A DNA stretch of 42,680 nucleotides from Ignavibacteriota bacterium (GCA_003158365.1 PMIW01000235.1:8173-50852), one strand, 5' to 3'. Shown: positions 33,961 through 42,296, counted from the first letter of the stretch. Notes: a model not told the origin generated them from the letters alone. Made by a program: numbers and translations.

Positions 33961-34584
33961 ATGGATAACAAAGAAAAAATAATAGATTCTAACACAGAAA
34001 AAAGAATTCTCGAAGCCGCAAGAAGTGTTTTTCATATTAAAGGACTTGCTGGTGCCAGAATGCAGGAAATTGCAGACGAGGCAAAAATAAACAAGGCAAT
34101 GCTAAACTATTATTACAGGAGTAAGGATAAACTTTTTGAAGCGGTGTTTAAAGAAGCTGCTCAGAATTTCTTTCCTGAAGTATTTCAAATGGTAAATTCC
34201 GATTTGCCGCTCTTTGAAAAAATTGAATCCTTCGTCAGTGGTTATTTGACTTTCCTTCAAAGTAATATGTGTGTCCCCGGATTTATCATAAACGAACTTG
34301 CACAGAACCCGCAGAGATTAAAGGATTTTTTTATCGAGCACAAAATAAGACCTCCTGAAAAGTTTCTTCAGGAAATAAGAGACGCTGTAGATTCAAAAGA
34401 AATTATTCCAATCGAACCGATGACACTGGTTCTGAATATATTATCGCTGTGCATTTTTCCCGTGGTTGCAAAACCAATTATTGAAACCGTATTTAATTTA
34501 TCGGAAGAACAGTATGCGGATATGATTGAAGCGAGAAAAAAACTTGCAGCTCAATTTATTATTAATGCAATAAAAATCAAATAA
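33961..34584 (+). CDS. TetR/AcrR family transcriptional regulator
   Basis: This 207-residue regulator has an N-terminal helix-turn-helix domain, with EKRILEAARSVFHIKG (helix 1) and MQEIADEAKINKAMLNYYYRSKDKLFEAVF (helices 2-4, about residues 35-65), as in AcrR proteins. The C-terminal ligand domain is helical and contains GFIINELAQNPQRL. It is the first gene of the efflux operon and starts 12 bases after a palindromic operator, so it probably represses its own operon and is released by an exported compound. In E. coli the YbhGFSR exporter is controlled in the same arrangement by the TetR protein CecR (YbiH), the best analogy here. The inducer is unknown. Confidence 0.92.
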   Translation: MDNKEKIIDSNTEKRILEAARSVFHIKGLAGARMQEIADEAKINKAMLNYYYRSKDKLFEAVFKEAAQNFFPEVFQMVNSDLPLFEKIESFVSGYLTFLQSNMCVPGFIINELAQNPQRLKDFFIEHKIRPPEKFLQEIRDAVDSKEIIPIEPMTLVLNILSLCIFPVVAKPIIETVFNLSEEQYADMIEARKKLAAQFIINAIKIK

Positions 34585-34585
34585 T

Positions 34586-35848
34586 ATGAATTTAATAATT
34601 TTATTTTTAATGCTTTTTACTCAAAAGCAGGATACGCTGAAGCTGAACGACTGCTACGACAGGGTTTACGAGAAGTATCCTAATGCTTATCAGAAGACTC
34701 TTTATGAATCCTCATCGGGATTGAAATTAAAAAACCTCGATGTGAATTATCTTCCGCAGATTTCATTTAAGGGACAGGCAACATACCAGTCCGATGTTCC
34801 GGGAATCAGTCTCCCTATTCCCACTATCAAAATTCCCGAAACAAGCAAAGACAGGTATCAGCTTTTGCTCGATGTAAAGCAGTTGATATATGACGGAGGA
34901 AGTACAAGCTCACAGAAAGATGTGGAAGAATCACAGCTTTATTCGGATAAGCAGAAAGTGGAAGTCGAGCTTTACGGCCTGAAGCAAAGAGTAAACGATT
35001 TGTATTTTTCTGTTCTGCTTCTTCAGGAAAAGAAAAATATTTATACGGCTTACTACAACGATGTACAGTCGAAGATTAAAGAGATGACTTCGAAAGTGGA
35101 GAATGGTGTAACCCAGAAAAGCAATCTCTATATACTGCAGGCGCAGCTTCTGCAGATTGAACAGGACCTCGAGAGTACAGAAACGGACAAGACTGCATCA
35201 ATAAAAATGCTTGGTGAACTGATGGATAAAAATCTGGACAAAGATATCGCATTGAAATTGCCTGACCCGCAGGTAAATAATTATGAGATTACCCCGGGCG
35301 ACAGGCCCGAATATAAGCTTTTCGAATTCCAGAGAAACCAGTTTGATGCAATGAAGAGTTCGGTTAATACAAGGGTCCTTCCCAAGCTGAATATATTCGG
35401 CCAGGCAGGTTACGGAAGACCCGGGCTGAATATACTTGATAACTCATTCCAGCCGTTTTACACGGTAGGGATTAACGTTTCGTGGAATCCGATTAACTGG
35501 AATTCGAACAGCAATGAAATTCAGATTTATGAAGCAAATAAAAATATGATTGATAAGCAGAAAGAAACTTTCGATAAAAACCTGAAAGTTTCGCTTGAAA
35601 AATATAAATCCGAAATACAGAAATACGAATCGCTGATAAAAAAAGACGAAGAGCTGATAACATTAAGGGATAAGATAGTCGAGAGCACTGCTTCGCAATT
35701 GTTAAACGGAACAATTACATCTACAGTATACTTAACAGAACTTAACAATAAAAATCAGGTTTTACTGACATATAAAACACATATCGTGCAACTGATTCAG
35801 TCAAAAATAAATTTTTTAACTACAAAAGGAAGCAAAATTTATGAATAA
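34586..35848 (+). CDS. TolC-family outer membrane efflux protein
   Basis: This 420-residue protein of the OEP/TolC family has a short hydrophobic export signal (NLIILFLMLF). It then shows two OEP repeats with long helical stretches (about 60-230 and 250-415) and beta-strand segments such as ISFKGQATYQSDVPG and LNIFGQAGYGRPGLN, with the repeat-2 landmark TVGINVSWNPINW. It should form the trimeric outer membrane channel through which substrate leaves the cell. It starts one base after tetR and overlaps the adaptor gene by eight bases. E. coli ybhGFSR has no TolC gene of its own, so a dedicated channel is a difference here. Confidence 0.88.
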   Translation: MNLIILFLMLFTQKQDTLKLNDCYDRVYEKYPNAYQKTLYESSSGLKLKNLDVNYLPQISFKGQATYQSDVPGISLPIPTIKIPETSKDRYQLLLDVKQLIYDGGSTSSQKDVEESQLYSDKQKVEVELYGLKQRVNDLYFSVLLLQEKKNIYTAYYNDVQSKIKEMTSKVENGVTQKSNLYILQAQLLQIEQDLESTETDKTASIKMLGELMDKNLDKDIALKLPDPQVNNYEITPGDRPEYKLFEFQRNQFDAMKSSVNTRVLPKLNIFGQAGYGRPGLNILDNSFQPFYTVGINVSWNPINWNSNSNEIQIYEANKNMIDKQKETFDKNLKVSLEKYKSEIQKYESLIKKDEELITLRDKIVESTASQLLNGTITSTVYLTELNNKNQVLLTYKTHIVQLIQSKINFLTTKGSKIYE

Positions 35849-36728
35849 AATATATTTATACCTGCTCTTGTCGCTTATATTTTTTATTTCATCCTGCGGG
35901 AAGAACGAAAAACGCTCTGATGCATACGGAAATTTCGAAGCTGTCGAAACCATTGTATCTGCTGAGGCGACAGGGAAACTTATTGATTTCAATATCGAAG
36001 AAGGCCAGCTTCTCGAAAAGGATGCAACTATAGGGAATATAGATGCTGACCAGCTTTCATTAAAAAAGCAGCAGCTCGAAGCGCAGAAAAATACGATTAA
36101 GACAAAATTTAAAAATGTCTTTTCACAGATCAACGTTTATCAGGAACAGAAAAAAGTAAACCAGACCGAGAAGAATAGAATAGAAAGACTGTTAAAAGAT
36201 GAAGCCGCAACCACAAAACAGCTCGATGATGTTAACGGAAACCTTAATGTTCTCGACAAGCAGATTGCCTCGATTGAATCACAGAATTCGACCACAATAC
36301 AGGAAATGAAAGGTATAGATGCCCAGATAGATCAGATTCAGGACCAGATAAACAAAAGTGCAGTGATAAATCCCGTGAAAGGAACTGTGCTGATGAAACT
36401 TGCCGAGCAATCGGAAATTGTAAATTACGGAAAGCCGTTATACAAGATTGCGGATATAAGTGTAATGGAACTGAGAGTATATGTAAGCGGAGAGCAGTTA
36501 CCCGGAATAAAACTGGGACAAATTGTAAGGGTGTTAATTGATTCGGGTAACGGCGGGTTCAGGGAACTCGAAGGAACAATAAGCTGGATATCATCTAAAT
36601 CCGAATTTACTCCGAAAATAATTCAGACTAAAGAAGAAAGAGTAAATCTTGTTTATGCGGTAAAAGTAAGAGTTGCAAATGACGGCTCACTGAAAATAGG
36701 TATGCCGGGAGAAATCGTCTTTAAATAA
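35841..36728 (+). CDS. Periplasmic adaptor (HlyD/YbhG-like membrane fusion protein), lipoprotein
   Basis: This 295-residue adaptor has a lipoprotein signal peptide with lipobox-like FISSCGKN, so it is probably anchored by an acylated Cys near residue 19. A biotinyl-lipoyl half motif (ATGKLIDFNIEEGQLLEKDA, about 43-62) precedes an alpha-hairpin coiled coil (about 70-170, rich in Gln, Lys and Glu). The second lipoyl half is NPVKGTVLMKLAEQSEIV. A beta-barrel domain with LRVYVSGEQLPGIKLGQ follows. It should bridge the inner membrane ABC transporter and the TolC channel. It overlaps tolC by eight bases and lies nine bases before the first ATPase, matching YbhG in the YbhGFSR system. Confidence 0.88.
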   Translation: MNKIYLYLLLSLIFFISSCGKNEKRSDAYGNFEAVETIVSAEATGKLIDFNIEEGQLLEKDATIGNIDADQLSLKKQQLEAQKNTIKTKFKNVFSQINVYQEQKKVNQTEKNRIERLLKDEAATTKQLDDVNGNLNVLDKQIASIESQNSTTIQEMKGIDAQIDQIQDQINKSAVINPVKGTVLMKLAEQSEIVNYGKPLYKIADISVMELRVYVSGEQLPGIKLGQIVRVLIDSGNGGFRELEGTISWISSKSEFTPKIIQTKEERVNLVYAVKVRVANDGSLKIGMPGEIVFK

Positions 36729-36737
36729 TGCTGAATT

Positions 36738-37649
36738 ATGAAAATTGTTGAAGTTAAAAATATAGTAAAGACGTTTGATAAAACAACCGCAGTCGATGAT
36801 GTATCGTTCGAAGTTGAACAGGGTGAAATCTTCGGTCTGATAGGACCCGACGGTGCAGGAAAGACAACGCTTTTCAGGATGCTGACTACTTTATTAAAAC
36901 CCGTTAAAGGTAATGCAAAAGTATTGGGTCTTGATGTGGTGAAAAATTATAAGCAAATCAGGAAAAAAGTCGGGTACATGCCGGGAAGATTTTCTCTTTA
37001 CCAGGATTTATCCGTGGAAGAAAATCTTAAATTCTTTGCAACGATTTTCGGAACTACAGTCGAAGAAAATTATAATTTGATAAAAGATATTTATATTCTG
37101 CTCGAGCCGTTTAAAAAACGCAAGGCGGGAAAGCTTTCAGGCGGAATGAAACAGAAGCTTGCATTGTGCTGTGCGCTGATACATAAACCCGATGTGCTTT
37201 TTCTCGACGAACCGACAACGGGAGTCGACCCGGTGTCCAGAAATGAATTCTGGGATATGCTGCGTAAATTAAAAGAGCAAGGAATCACGATTCTTGTATC
37301 CACTCCTTATATGGATGAAGCATCGCTCTGCGACAGAGTTGCACTTATGCAGAAAGGCAAGACATTGAGCATCGATACTCCGGATAATATTATCCGGCAA
37401 TTTAAAAAATCCCTGTTTGCAATTCATTCCGAAAATCAATATGAATTATTTCAGACTTTAATGAAATATGAACACCGTAATACTGTGTTCCCGTTCGGTG
37501 AGTTTTTACATTATACAGATAAAAGAGAAAATATCAGTGAAGATGAAATTAAAAACTATCTCGAAACATTGAACCTGAAAGGATTAAAAATAAAATCTGT
37601 TAAACCGAATATAGAAGACTGCTTCATGGCATTAATGGAGGAGAAATAA
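36738..37649 (+). CDS. ABC transporter ATPase, first half of a split YbhF-like pair
   Basis: This 303-residue nucleotide-binding subunit has Walker A GPDGAGKTT (residues 36-44, K42), signature LSGGMKQ (133-139) and Walker B with catalytic Glu in VLFLDEPTTGVDP. The H-loop is degenerate: the usual His after the D-loop is Pro190 in STPYMDEA. A C-terminal extension of about 80 residues follows the ATPase core. Together with the next gene it corresponds to the two ATPase domains of E. coli YbhF, which are fused in one protein there. It drives export through the two permeases downstream. The stop overlaps the next ATG by one base. Confidence 0.92.
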   Translation: MKIVEVKNIVKTFDKTTAVDDVSFEVEQGEIFGLIGPDGAGKTTLFRMLTTLLKPVKGNAKVLGLDVVKNYKQIRKKVGYMPGRFSLYQDLSVEENLKFFATIFGTTVEENYNLIKDIYILLEPFKKRKAGKLSGGMKQKLALCCALIHKPDVLFLDEPTTGVDPVSRNEFWDMLRKLKEQGITILVSTPYMDEASLCDRVALMQKGKTLSIDTPDNIIRQFKKSLFAIHSENQYELFQTLMKYEHRNTVFPFGEFLHYTDKRENISEDEIKNYLETLNLKGLKIKSVKPNIEDCFMALMEEK

Positions 37650-38374
37650 TGGAAAACGAAAACATTATTTATGCTGAAAACCTGACTAAAAAATTCGGAA
37701 GCTTTGTTGCAGTTAATTCAATATCGTTTTCAGTTAAGAAGGGTGAAATATACGGATTCCTCGGTGCAAACGGAGCAGGAAAAACTACAGCCATCAGGAT
37801 GCTTTGCGGGCTTTCGACTCCTTCTTCGGGTAAAGCCACGGTAGCTGGTTTTGACGTGTATAAGCAGACTGAAAACATAAAAAAGAACATAGGCTATATG
37901 AGCCAGAAATTTTCCCTTTATGAAGATTTAACGGTTAAAGAGAATATTACTTTTTATGGCGGCATTTACGGATTATCCGATAAAGAGATAAAAGAAAAAA
38001 CAGAATACCTTCTTGATATTTTAAAAATAGGTGATGCAAAAGATAAACTAATTAAATCTCTGCCTCTCGGATGGAAACAGAAGCTCGCTTTCTCGGTTGC
38101 CGTTATACATAATCCGAAAATAGTTTTTCTCGATGAACCTACAGGCGGAGTTGACCCTCTTACAAGACGGCAATTTTGGAATATGATATACGAGGAAGCA
38201 TCGAGGGGTATTACCGTTTTTGTTACAACGCACTATATGGACGAGGCTGAATATTGCAACAGGGTTTCGATTATGTCCGACGGAATAATTGCGGCGCTGG
38301 ATACTCCAAGCAAACTTAAAGAAAAATATAATGCAAACACTATGCACGAAGTGTTCGTGAAAATAGCTCGCTGA
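37649..38374 (+). CDS. ABC transporter ATPase, second half of a split YbhF-like pair
   Basis: This 241-residue nucleotide-binding subunit has Walker A GANGAGKTT (residues 39-47, K45), Walker B and Glu in IVFLDEPTGGVDP, and an intact H-loop His195 (TTHYMDEAE). The signature is degenerate: LPLGWKQ (138-144) replaces LSGGxxQ. Because composite ATP sites pair Walker A of one subunit with the signature of the other, this defect and the missing H-loop His of the first ATPase fall in the same site. The pair should therefore be an asymmetric heterodimer with one full site and one degenerate site. Similar degenerate signatures occur in the second domain of YbhF-like proteins. Confidence 0.92.
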   Translation: MENENIIYAENLTKKFGSFVAVNSISFSVKKGEIYGFLGANGAGKTTAIRMLCGLSTPSSGKATVAGFDVYKQTENIKKNIGYMSQKFSLYEDLTVKENITFYGGIYGLSDKEIKEKTEYLLDILKIGDAKDKLIKSLPLGWKQKLAFSVAVIHNPKIVFLDEPTGGVDPLTRRQFWNMIYEEASRGITVFVTTHYMDEAEYCNRVSIMSDGIIAALDTPSKLKEKYNANTMHEVFVKIAR

Positions 38375-38505
38375 ATCACTGATTTCGCTGAGAAAACAGA
38401 AAACAGAAAATGAAAAGAGAAAACCACAAATTTTATATTAATTTTTGCCCCATGAAATCAAAGAAATCAGTGAAATCAGCGATTTCAGAGGAATCAATGA
38501 TATGA
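38370..38505 (+). repeat. Degenerate 9-bp tandem repeats between ATPase and permease genes
   Basis: Six 9-base units at 38452-38505 (ATGAAATCA, AAGAAATCA, GTGAAATCA, GCGATTTCA, GAGGAATCA, ATGATATGA) follow the consensus NNGAAATCA, and the last unit contains the permease start codon. Three weaker units occur at 38370-38396 across the stop of the preceding gene. The 127-base gap is the only long one inside the efflux operon. It holds no gene I can support. Confidence 0.65.
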
Positions 38506-39608
38506 AACGCTTTATCGGATTTTTAATAAAAGAGTTTTATCACATATTCCGTGACTTCAGGACACTGCTGATTTTGTTCGGTATGCCCGTTGCCCAGATA
38601 TTGTTATTCGGATTCGCAATCACAAATGAAATTAAAGATGTTAAAATTGCAATACTCGATGAATCAAAAGACAATGTGACACGGGAAATCAGCGATAAGC
38701 TTCTTTCTTCGGGATATTTTTTGCTTTACGATAATCTGCAGTCCGTAAAAGATATCGAACCCGAATTCAGAAAAGGAATTATAAAAGAAGTGATAATATT
38801 CGAACCAAATTTTTCGGATAATTTATTCAAAACAGGCAGCGCAAATATTCAGCTTATTGCCGATGCATCGGAACCGAACCTTGCAAATATGATTGTAGCA
38901 TATACAACTTCGATAATAACGAATTACCGAAGCGAAATTACAAAATCGGAAGATGTATTACCTTCGATTAATACCGAAATAAAAATGAGATTTAATCCGA
39001 ATCTCAAAAGTGTTTTTATGTTCGTTCCCGGCTTGATGGCAGTAATTCTGCTGCTTGTATCTGCACTTATGACTTCAATTTCAATTACAAAAGAAAAAGA
39101 AATGGGTACAATGGAAGTTCTGCTTGTATCTCCCCTTAAACCATTTCAGATTATTATAGGAAAAGTAATTCCGTATCTTCTTCTTGCTTTTGTAAACGCA
39201 TTTGTGATTCTCGGACTCGCGCAGTTTATATTCGGTGTGCCGATTGTTGGCAATACAATCTTACTTGTTCTGGAAAGCGCGCTGTTTGTTATTGTTGCTC
39301 TTTCACTTGGAATTTTAATTTCAACGATCAGCAATAACCAGCAGACCGCTATGATGATTTCGCTCGGCGGACTGATGCTGCCGACGATTATTTTATCGGG
39401 ATACATTTTCCCGATTGAAAATATGCCTATAGTTTTGCAGATAATCAGCAACGCCGTTCCTGCAAGATGGTTCATAGCAATCGTTAAAGGAATAATGCTG
39501 AAAGGCAGCAGCTTCGGATATATTATGAAAGAAACATTTGTGCTAATAGGTATGGCAGTATTTTTTATCTTCCTCAGCATTATTAAATTCAAAACGAGGC
39601 TGGAATAA
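38502..39608 (+). CDS. ABC-2 type permease (YbhS/YbhR-like), first subunit
   Basis: This roughly 368-residue membrane subunit has one N-terminal helix (LLILFGMPVAQILLFGFAI), a large extracytoplasmic domain (about 45-170, opening KDVKIAILDESKDN) and five C-terminal helices from about 180. EKEMGTMEVLLVSPLKPFQIIIGK is the conserved cytoplasmic segment that contacts the ATPase. This is the ABC2_membrane_3 layout of YbhS and YbhR. I start at ATG 38502; an in-frame TTG at 38445 would add 19 residues encoded by 9-bp repeats and is unlikely. It pairs with the next permease and ends three bases before it. Confidence 0.9.
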   Translation: MKRFIGFLIKEFYHIFRDFRTLLILFGMPVAQILLFGFAITNEIKDVKIAILDESKDNVTREISDKLLSSGYFLLYDNLQSVKDIEPEFRKGIIKEVIIFEPNFSDNLFKTGSANIQLIADASEPNLANMIVAYTTSIITNYRSEITKSEDVLPSINTEIKMRFNPNLKSVFMFVPGLMAVILLLVSALMTSISITKEKEMGTMEVLLVSPLKPFQIIIGKVIPYLLLAFVNAFVILGLAQFIFGVPIVGNTILLVLESALFVIVALSLGILISTISNNQQTAMMISLGGLMLPTIILSGYIFPIENMPIVLQIISNAVPARWFIAIVKGIMLKGSSFGYIMKETFVLIGMAVFFIFLSIIKFKTRLE

Positions 39609-39611
39609 TAT

Positions 39612-40733
39612 ATGAGAATAATAAGGTTTATATTGAAAAAAGAATTCCTGCAGATATTCCGCAACAAGGCTATGATACCTTTAATCTTTTTTATGCCTTT
39701 GGTACAGCTGCTTATCCTGTCTAATGCCGCCACGTATGAAATCAAGAATATAAAATTTTCAGTTGTGGATTTTGACCAGAGCAAGTTTTCAAGAGAGCTG
39801 ATTTCAAAATTCACTTCGACCGGATATTTTATTTTAACCGAAAATTCATTTTCCGTTGCTGAAGCAGAAGAAGGATTTAAAAAGAATACTACGAAATTAG
39901 TTTTAAATATACCTGAGGATTTTGAAAAAGATTACAGAAAAAACGGCACAGCGAAAATTCACGCAATCATAAACGCCGAAGACGGCTCGGCAGCGGGAAT
40001 AATAAATAATTACACGATGAATATTGTTCAGCAGTTTGCAGGCGGAGTGAAAACAGAATGGTCGGGTATTGCTGCTTTGGATAATTCCCCTGTGATAAAT
40101 ATAAATTATTCCAACTGGTTCAATCCCGAACTCGATTATAAAACCTATATGGTGCCGGGAATCCTTGTGGCACTTGTATCTATGATAGGTATGTTTTTAA
40201 CGGGAATGAATATAGTCAGGGAAAAAGAAATAGGAACAATAGAACAGCTCAACGTAACCCCGATTAAAAAAATGCATTTCATAATCGGCAAGCTTCTGCC
40301 TTTCTGGATAATCGGAATATTCGAACTTGCTTTTGGCACTACTCTCGGTATGCTTATATTTAATATTCCAATGCTCGGCAGTCCGTTTTTAATTTTATTG
40401 GTCGCATCCATCTATCTTCTTGTTATACTCGGAATGGGATTGTTCATTTCAACATTCACAAACACGCAGCAGCAGGCGATGTTTATTGCCTGGTTTTTTC
40501 TTGTCATATTTATGCTTATGGGCGGAATATTCACTCCCGTCGAGAGCATGCCCGACTGGGCGCAGAAAGTTACATTCTTCAATCCTATCTCTCACTTTAG
40601 CCGTACTTTGAGAATGATTATGCTCAAAGGCAGTGGGTTCTATGACGTCCTGAATACAATTTATGTCCTTGCTGGCTATGCCGCAGTGATGCTTACTTTC
40701 GCTATATTCAGGTACAAGAAAGTTGAAGGGTAA
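39612..40733 (+). CDS. ABC-2 type permease (YbhS/YbhR-like), second subunit
   Basis: This 373-residue paralogue of the preceding permease shares its layout: an N-terminal helix (MIPLIFFMPLVQLLIL), an extracytoplasmic domain (about 45-170, with KFSVVDFDQSKFSREL) and five C-terminal helices. The coupling segment EKEIGTIEQLNVTPIKKMHFIIGK lies between them, and GGIFTPVESMPDWAQ before the last helix is typical of the family. It should form the heterodimeric membrane channel with the previous subunit. In E. coli the related YbhFSR exporter has been linked to drug and cation export; the substrate here is unknown. It is the last gene of the operon. Confidence 0.9.
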   Translation: MRIIRFILKKEFLQIFRNKAMIPLIFFMPLVQLLILSNAATYEIKNIKFSVVDFDQSKFSRELISKFTSTGYFILTENSFSVAEAEEGFKKNTTKLVLNIPEDFEKDYRKNGTAKIHAIINAEDGSAAGIINNYTMNIVQQFAGGVKTEWSGIAALDNSPVININYSNWFNPELDYKTYMVPGILVALVSMIGMFLTGMNIVREKEIGTIEQLNVTPIKKMHFIIGKLLPFWIIGIFELAFGTTLGMLIFNIPMLGSPFLILLVASIYLLVILGMGLFISTFTNTQQQAMFIAWFFLVIFMLMGGIFTPVESMPDWAQKVTFFNPISHFSRTLRMIMLKGSGFYDVLNTIYVLAGYAAVMLTFAIFRYKKVEG

Positions 40734-40815
40734 AAAATTTATATTTCGTTTTCTTGTAAAAAAGATTGGAATTTAACTGCACACAAAAATTATAAATCAT
40801 TAAATTTAATTTCTC

Positions 40816-40845
40816 TTGACATTATTTGAAAAGATTTTTAATTTG
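40816..40845 (+). promoter_or_regulatory. Candidate Bacteroidota-type promoter for the BNR-like cargo gene
   Basis: TTGACA begins at 40816, and TAATTTG at 40839-40845 is one base short of TAnnTTTG. The TTG to TA spacer is 20 bases, the same as in the tetR promoter. It sits in the 133-base gap before ATG at 40867; I see no other feature in that gap. Confidence 0.5.
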
Positions 40846-40866
40846 AATTAATAAATTACCGGGTCT

Positions 40867-42180
40867 ATGAAAAAGTTTACATTTTTCATTATAGCTATTC
40901 TATTCTTTATCATTGTACATTGCACATTGAAAACTGAAAATTGTATGTGCCAGTGGTATCAAATCACTCTTCCTGTATCAGGCATAGTTGATAAAATGCA
41001 ATTCATAAATCAAAATTCAGGATGGGCTACTGTATATCAAAATAGTTATGTTTATGCTCTGATAAGAACAACTAACAAAGGACTAAATTGGACTATAATT
41101 TATTCTGACTCTGCAAAAGTAAAAAAATTTCAATTTATAAACGATACTATAGGTTATTCAACCGGTAAATCGAACGGAAATTATTTAATTTCTAAGACAA
41201 CAAATAAAGGATATAACTGGACAATAATAAGAAGTTCAGTTTCTGATGTAGATAATGGATTTTATATGATAAATAAAGATACTGGATGGGTAAGTATATT
41301 TAGATATCCGAATAGTTATATACTAAGAACAAATAATGGATTTCAGACTCTTGATGAAATTTCTACAGGGTTTGGAAATGGACCATCAACATTATATTTC
41401 TTTAAAGAAAAATATAATGGAGAATATTGTGGATACGTTTTAAACCCGTTAAATTTATACAAGACAACAAACAGTGGATATAACTGGCAATATATTTCCT
41501 GTAATGAAGACGGTAATACAAAAAGTTTTAGTTTTATTAATAAGGATACAGGATGGGTGGTTTTTAATTCCTCAACCGGAAATAATTCGAAGATATTGTT
41601 TACAACAAACAGCGGGATAAACTGGACATTGCAATATAGTTATCCAATGTTTTACGGTTTAGGTAATTTACAGGCATTGAACAAAAATATAATATATTGC
41701 GGTGCAATTCTGTTTTATAACATAATTTTGAAAACAACAAATTCGGGGTTAAATTGGGGAAGTCAAACAAGTCAAATAAATTCAAATGATAATTTATATT
41801 TAGTGGATACTGCGTTGGGTTTTTCCTGGTCAAATAGTGAAGTAGCGAGAACGTATAATGGGGGAGGTATAATTAATTCAATCGTAAATATATCTGATAG
41901 TAAATTAAACTCATATCTTTTAAAACAGAACTATCCAAACCCTTTTAACCCTGTAACCCAAATAAATTTCGAACTTCCAAAAGATGGGAGAGTAAAACTC
42001 GTAATTTACGACATACTTGGAAGAGAAATAAATACCCTCGTTAACGAATTAAAACAAGCAGGTCGTTATACTGTAGAATTTAATGGAACGCAGTATGCAA
42101 GCGGTATTTATTTCTATAGAATACAGGTTGAGGACGGAAAGAGCTTTACTTCTGTAAAGAAAATGGTTTTGTTAAAATAA
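40867..42180 (+). CDS. BNR/Ycf48-like repeat T9SS cargo protein
   Basis: This 437-residue secreted protein has an N-terminal hydrophobic segment (FTFFIIAILFFIIVHC). About six repeats follow with the pattern TTNxGxNW (TTNKGLNWT, TTNKGYNWT, TTNSGYNWQ, TTNSGINWT, TTNSGLNWG), alternating with FINxxxGW segments. This is the Ycf48/photosystem II assembly-like beta-propeller repeat, common in Ignavibacteria-type secreted proteins. The T9SS type A sorting domain starts at N355 (NYPNPFNPVTQ) and ends SVKKMVLLK. It probably folds as a surface propeller of unknown ligand. The gene looks more AT-rich than its neighbours, and the signal-peptide coding region contains a 7-bp tandem repeat. It has its own promoter and terminator. 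Confidence 0.82.
   Translation: MKKFTFFIIAILFFIIVHCTLKTENCMCQWYQITLPVSGIVDKMQFINQNSGWATVYQNSYVYALIRTTNKGLNWTIIYSDSAKVKKFQFINDTIGYSTGKSNGNYLISKTTNKGYNWTIIRSSVSDVDNGFYMINKDTGWVSIFRYPNSYILRTNNGFQTLDEISTGFGNGPSTLYFFKEKYNGEYCGYVLNPLNLYKTTNSGYNWQYISCNEDGNTKSFSFINKDTGWVVFNSSTGNNSKILFTTNSGINWTLQYSYPMFYGLGNLQALNKNIIYCGAILFYNIILKTTNSGLNWGSQTSQINSNDNLYLVDTALGFSWSNSEVARTYNGGGIINSIVNISDSKLNSYLLKQNYPNPFNPVTQINFELPKDGRVKLVIYDILGREINTLVNELKQAGRYTVEFNGTQYASGIYFYRIQVEDGKSFTSVKKMVLLK
40912..40946 (+). repeat. Five 7-bp tandem units inside a signal-peptide coding region
   Basis: ATTGTAC, ATTGCAC, ATTGAAA, ACTGAAA and ATTGTAT run head to tail over 35 bases with consensus ATTGNAN. They encode IVHCTLKTENCMC at the end of the signal segment of the BNR-like cargo gene. 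Since 7 is not a multiple of 3, gain or loss of a single unit would shift the reading frame. Confidence 0.7.
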
Positions 42181-42209
42181 AAATATCTGATATCAATAAT
42201 AATTTTTAT

Positions 42210-42241
42210 AAAGACTACAAGAAATCGTAGTCTTTTTTTTA
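42210..42241 (+). terminator. Rho-independent terminator
   Basis: AAGACTAC (42211-42218) and GTAGTCTT (42227-42234) form a perfect stem, extendable by one A-T pair, around an 8-base loop and followed by an unbroken T-run. It ends the BNR-like cargo transcript, 30 bases after its stop codon. Confidence 0.93.
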
Positions 42242-42296
42242 TTAGATTATTTTTGATTTGAATTTTATTTATTTTACTAAAATTAATAAAAACAAT

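Noticed and set aside
38445-38501. TTG-initiated extension of the first permease
   Set aside because: The added residues are encoded by 9-bp repeat units and are absent from the family; ATG at 38502 gives a normal permease N-terminus.
39146-39814. Long minus-strand open frame (222 codons) opposite the two permease genes
   Set aside because: Both plus-strand permeases have complete family features over this stretch; the antisense frame shows no domain and spans the junction of two real genes.
40903-40950. Lipoprotein signal in the BNR-like protein (IIVHC)
   Set aside because: The residues before the Cys do not fit a lipobox, the Cys codons fall in a 7-bp repeat tract, and a sorting-domain protein is not expected to be lipid-anchored at its N-terminus.
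42258-42296. TTG-initiated extension of the DUF302 gene
   Set aside because: The extra 13 residues do not resemble the family start, while ATG at 42297 begins right before the conserved domain.
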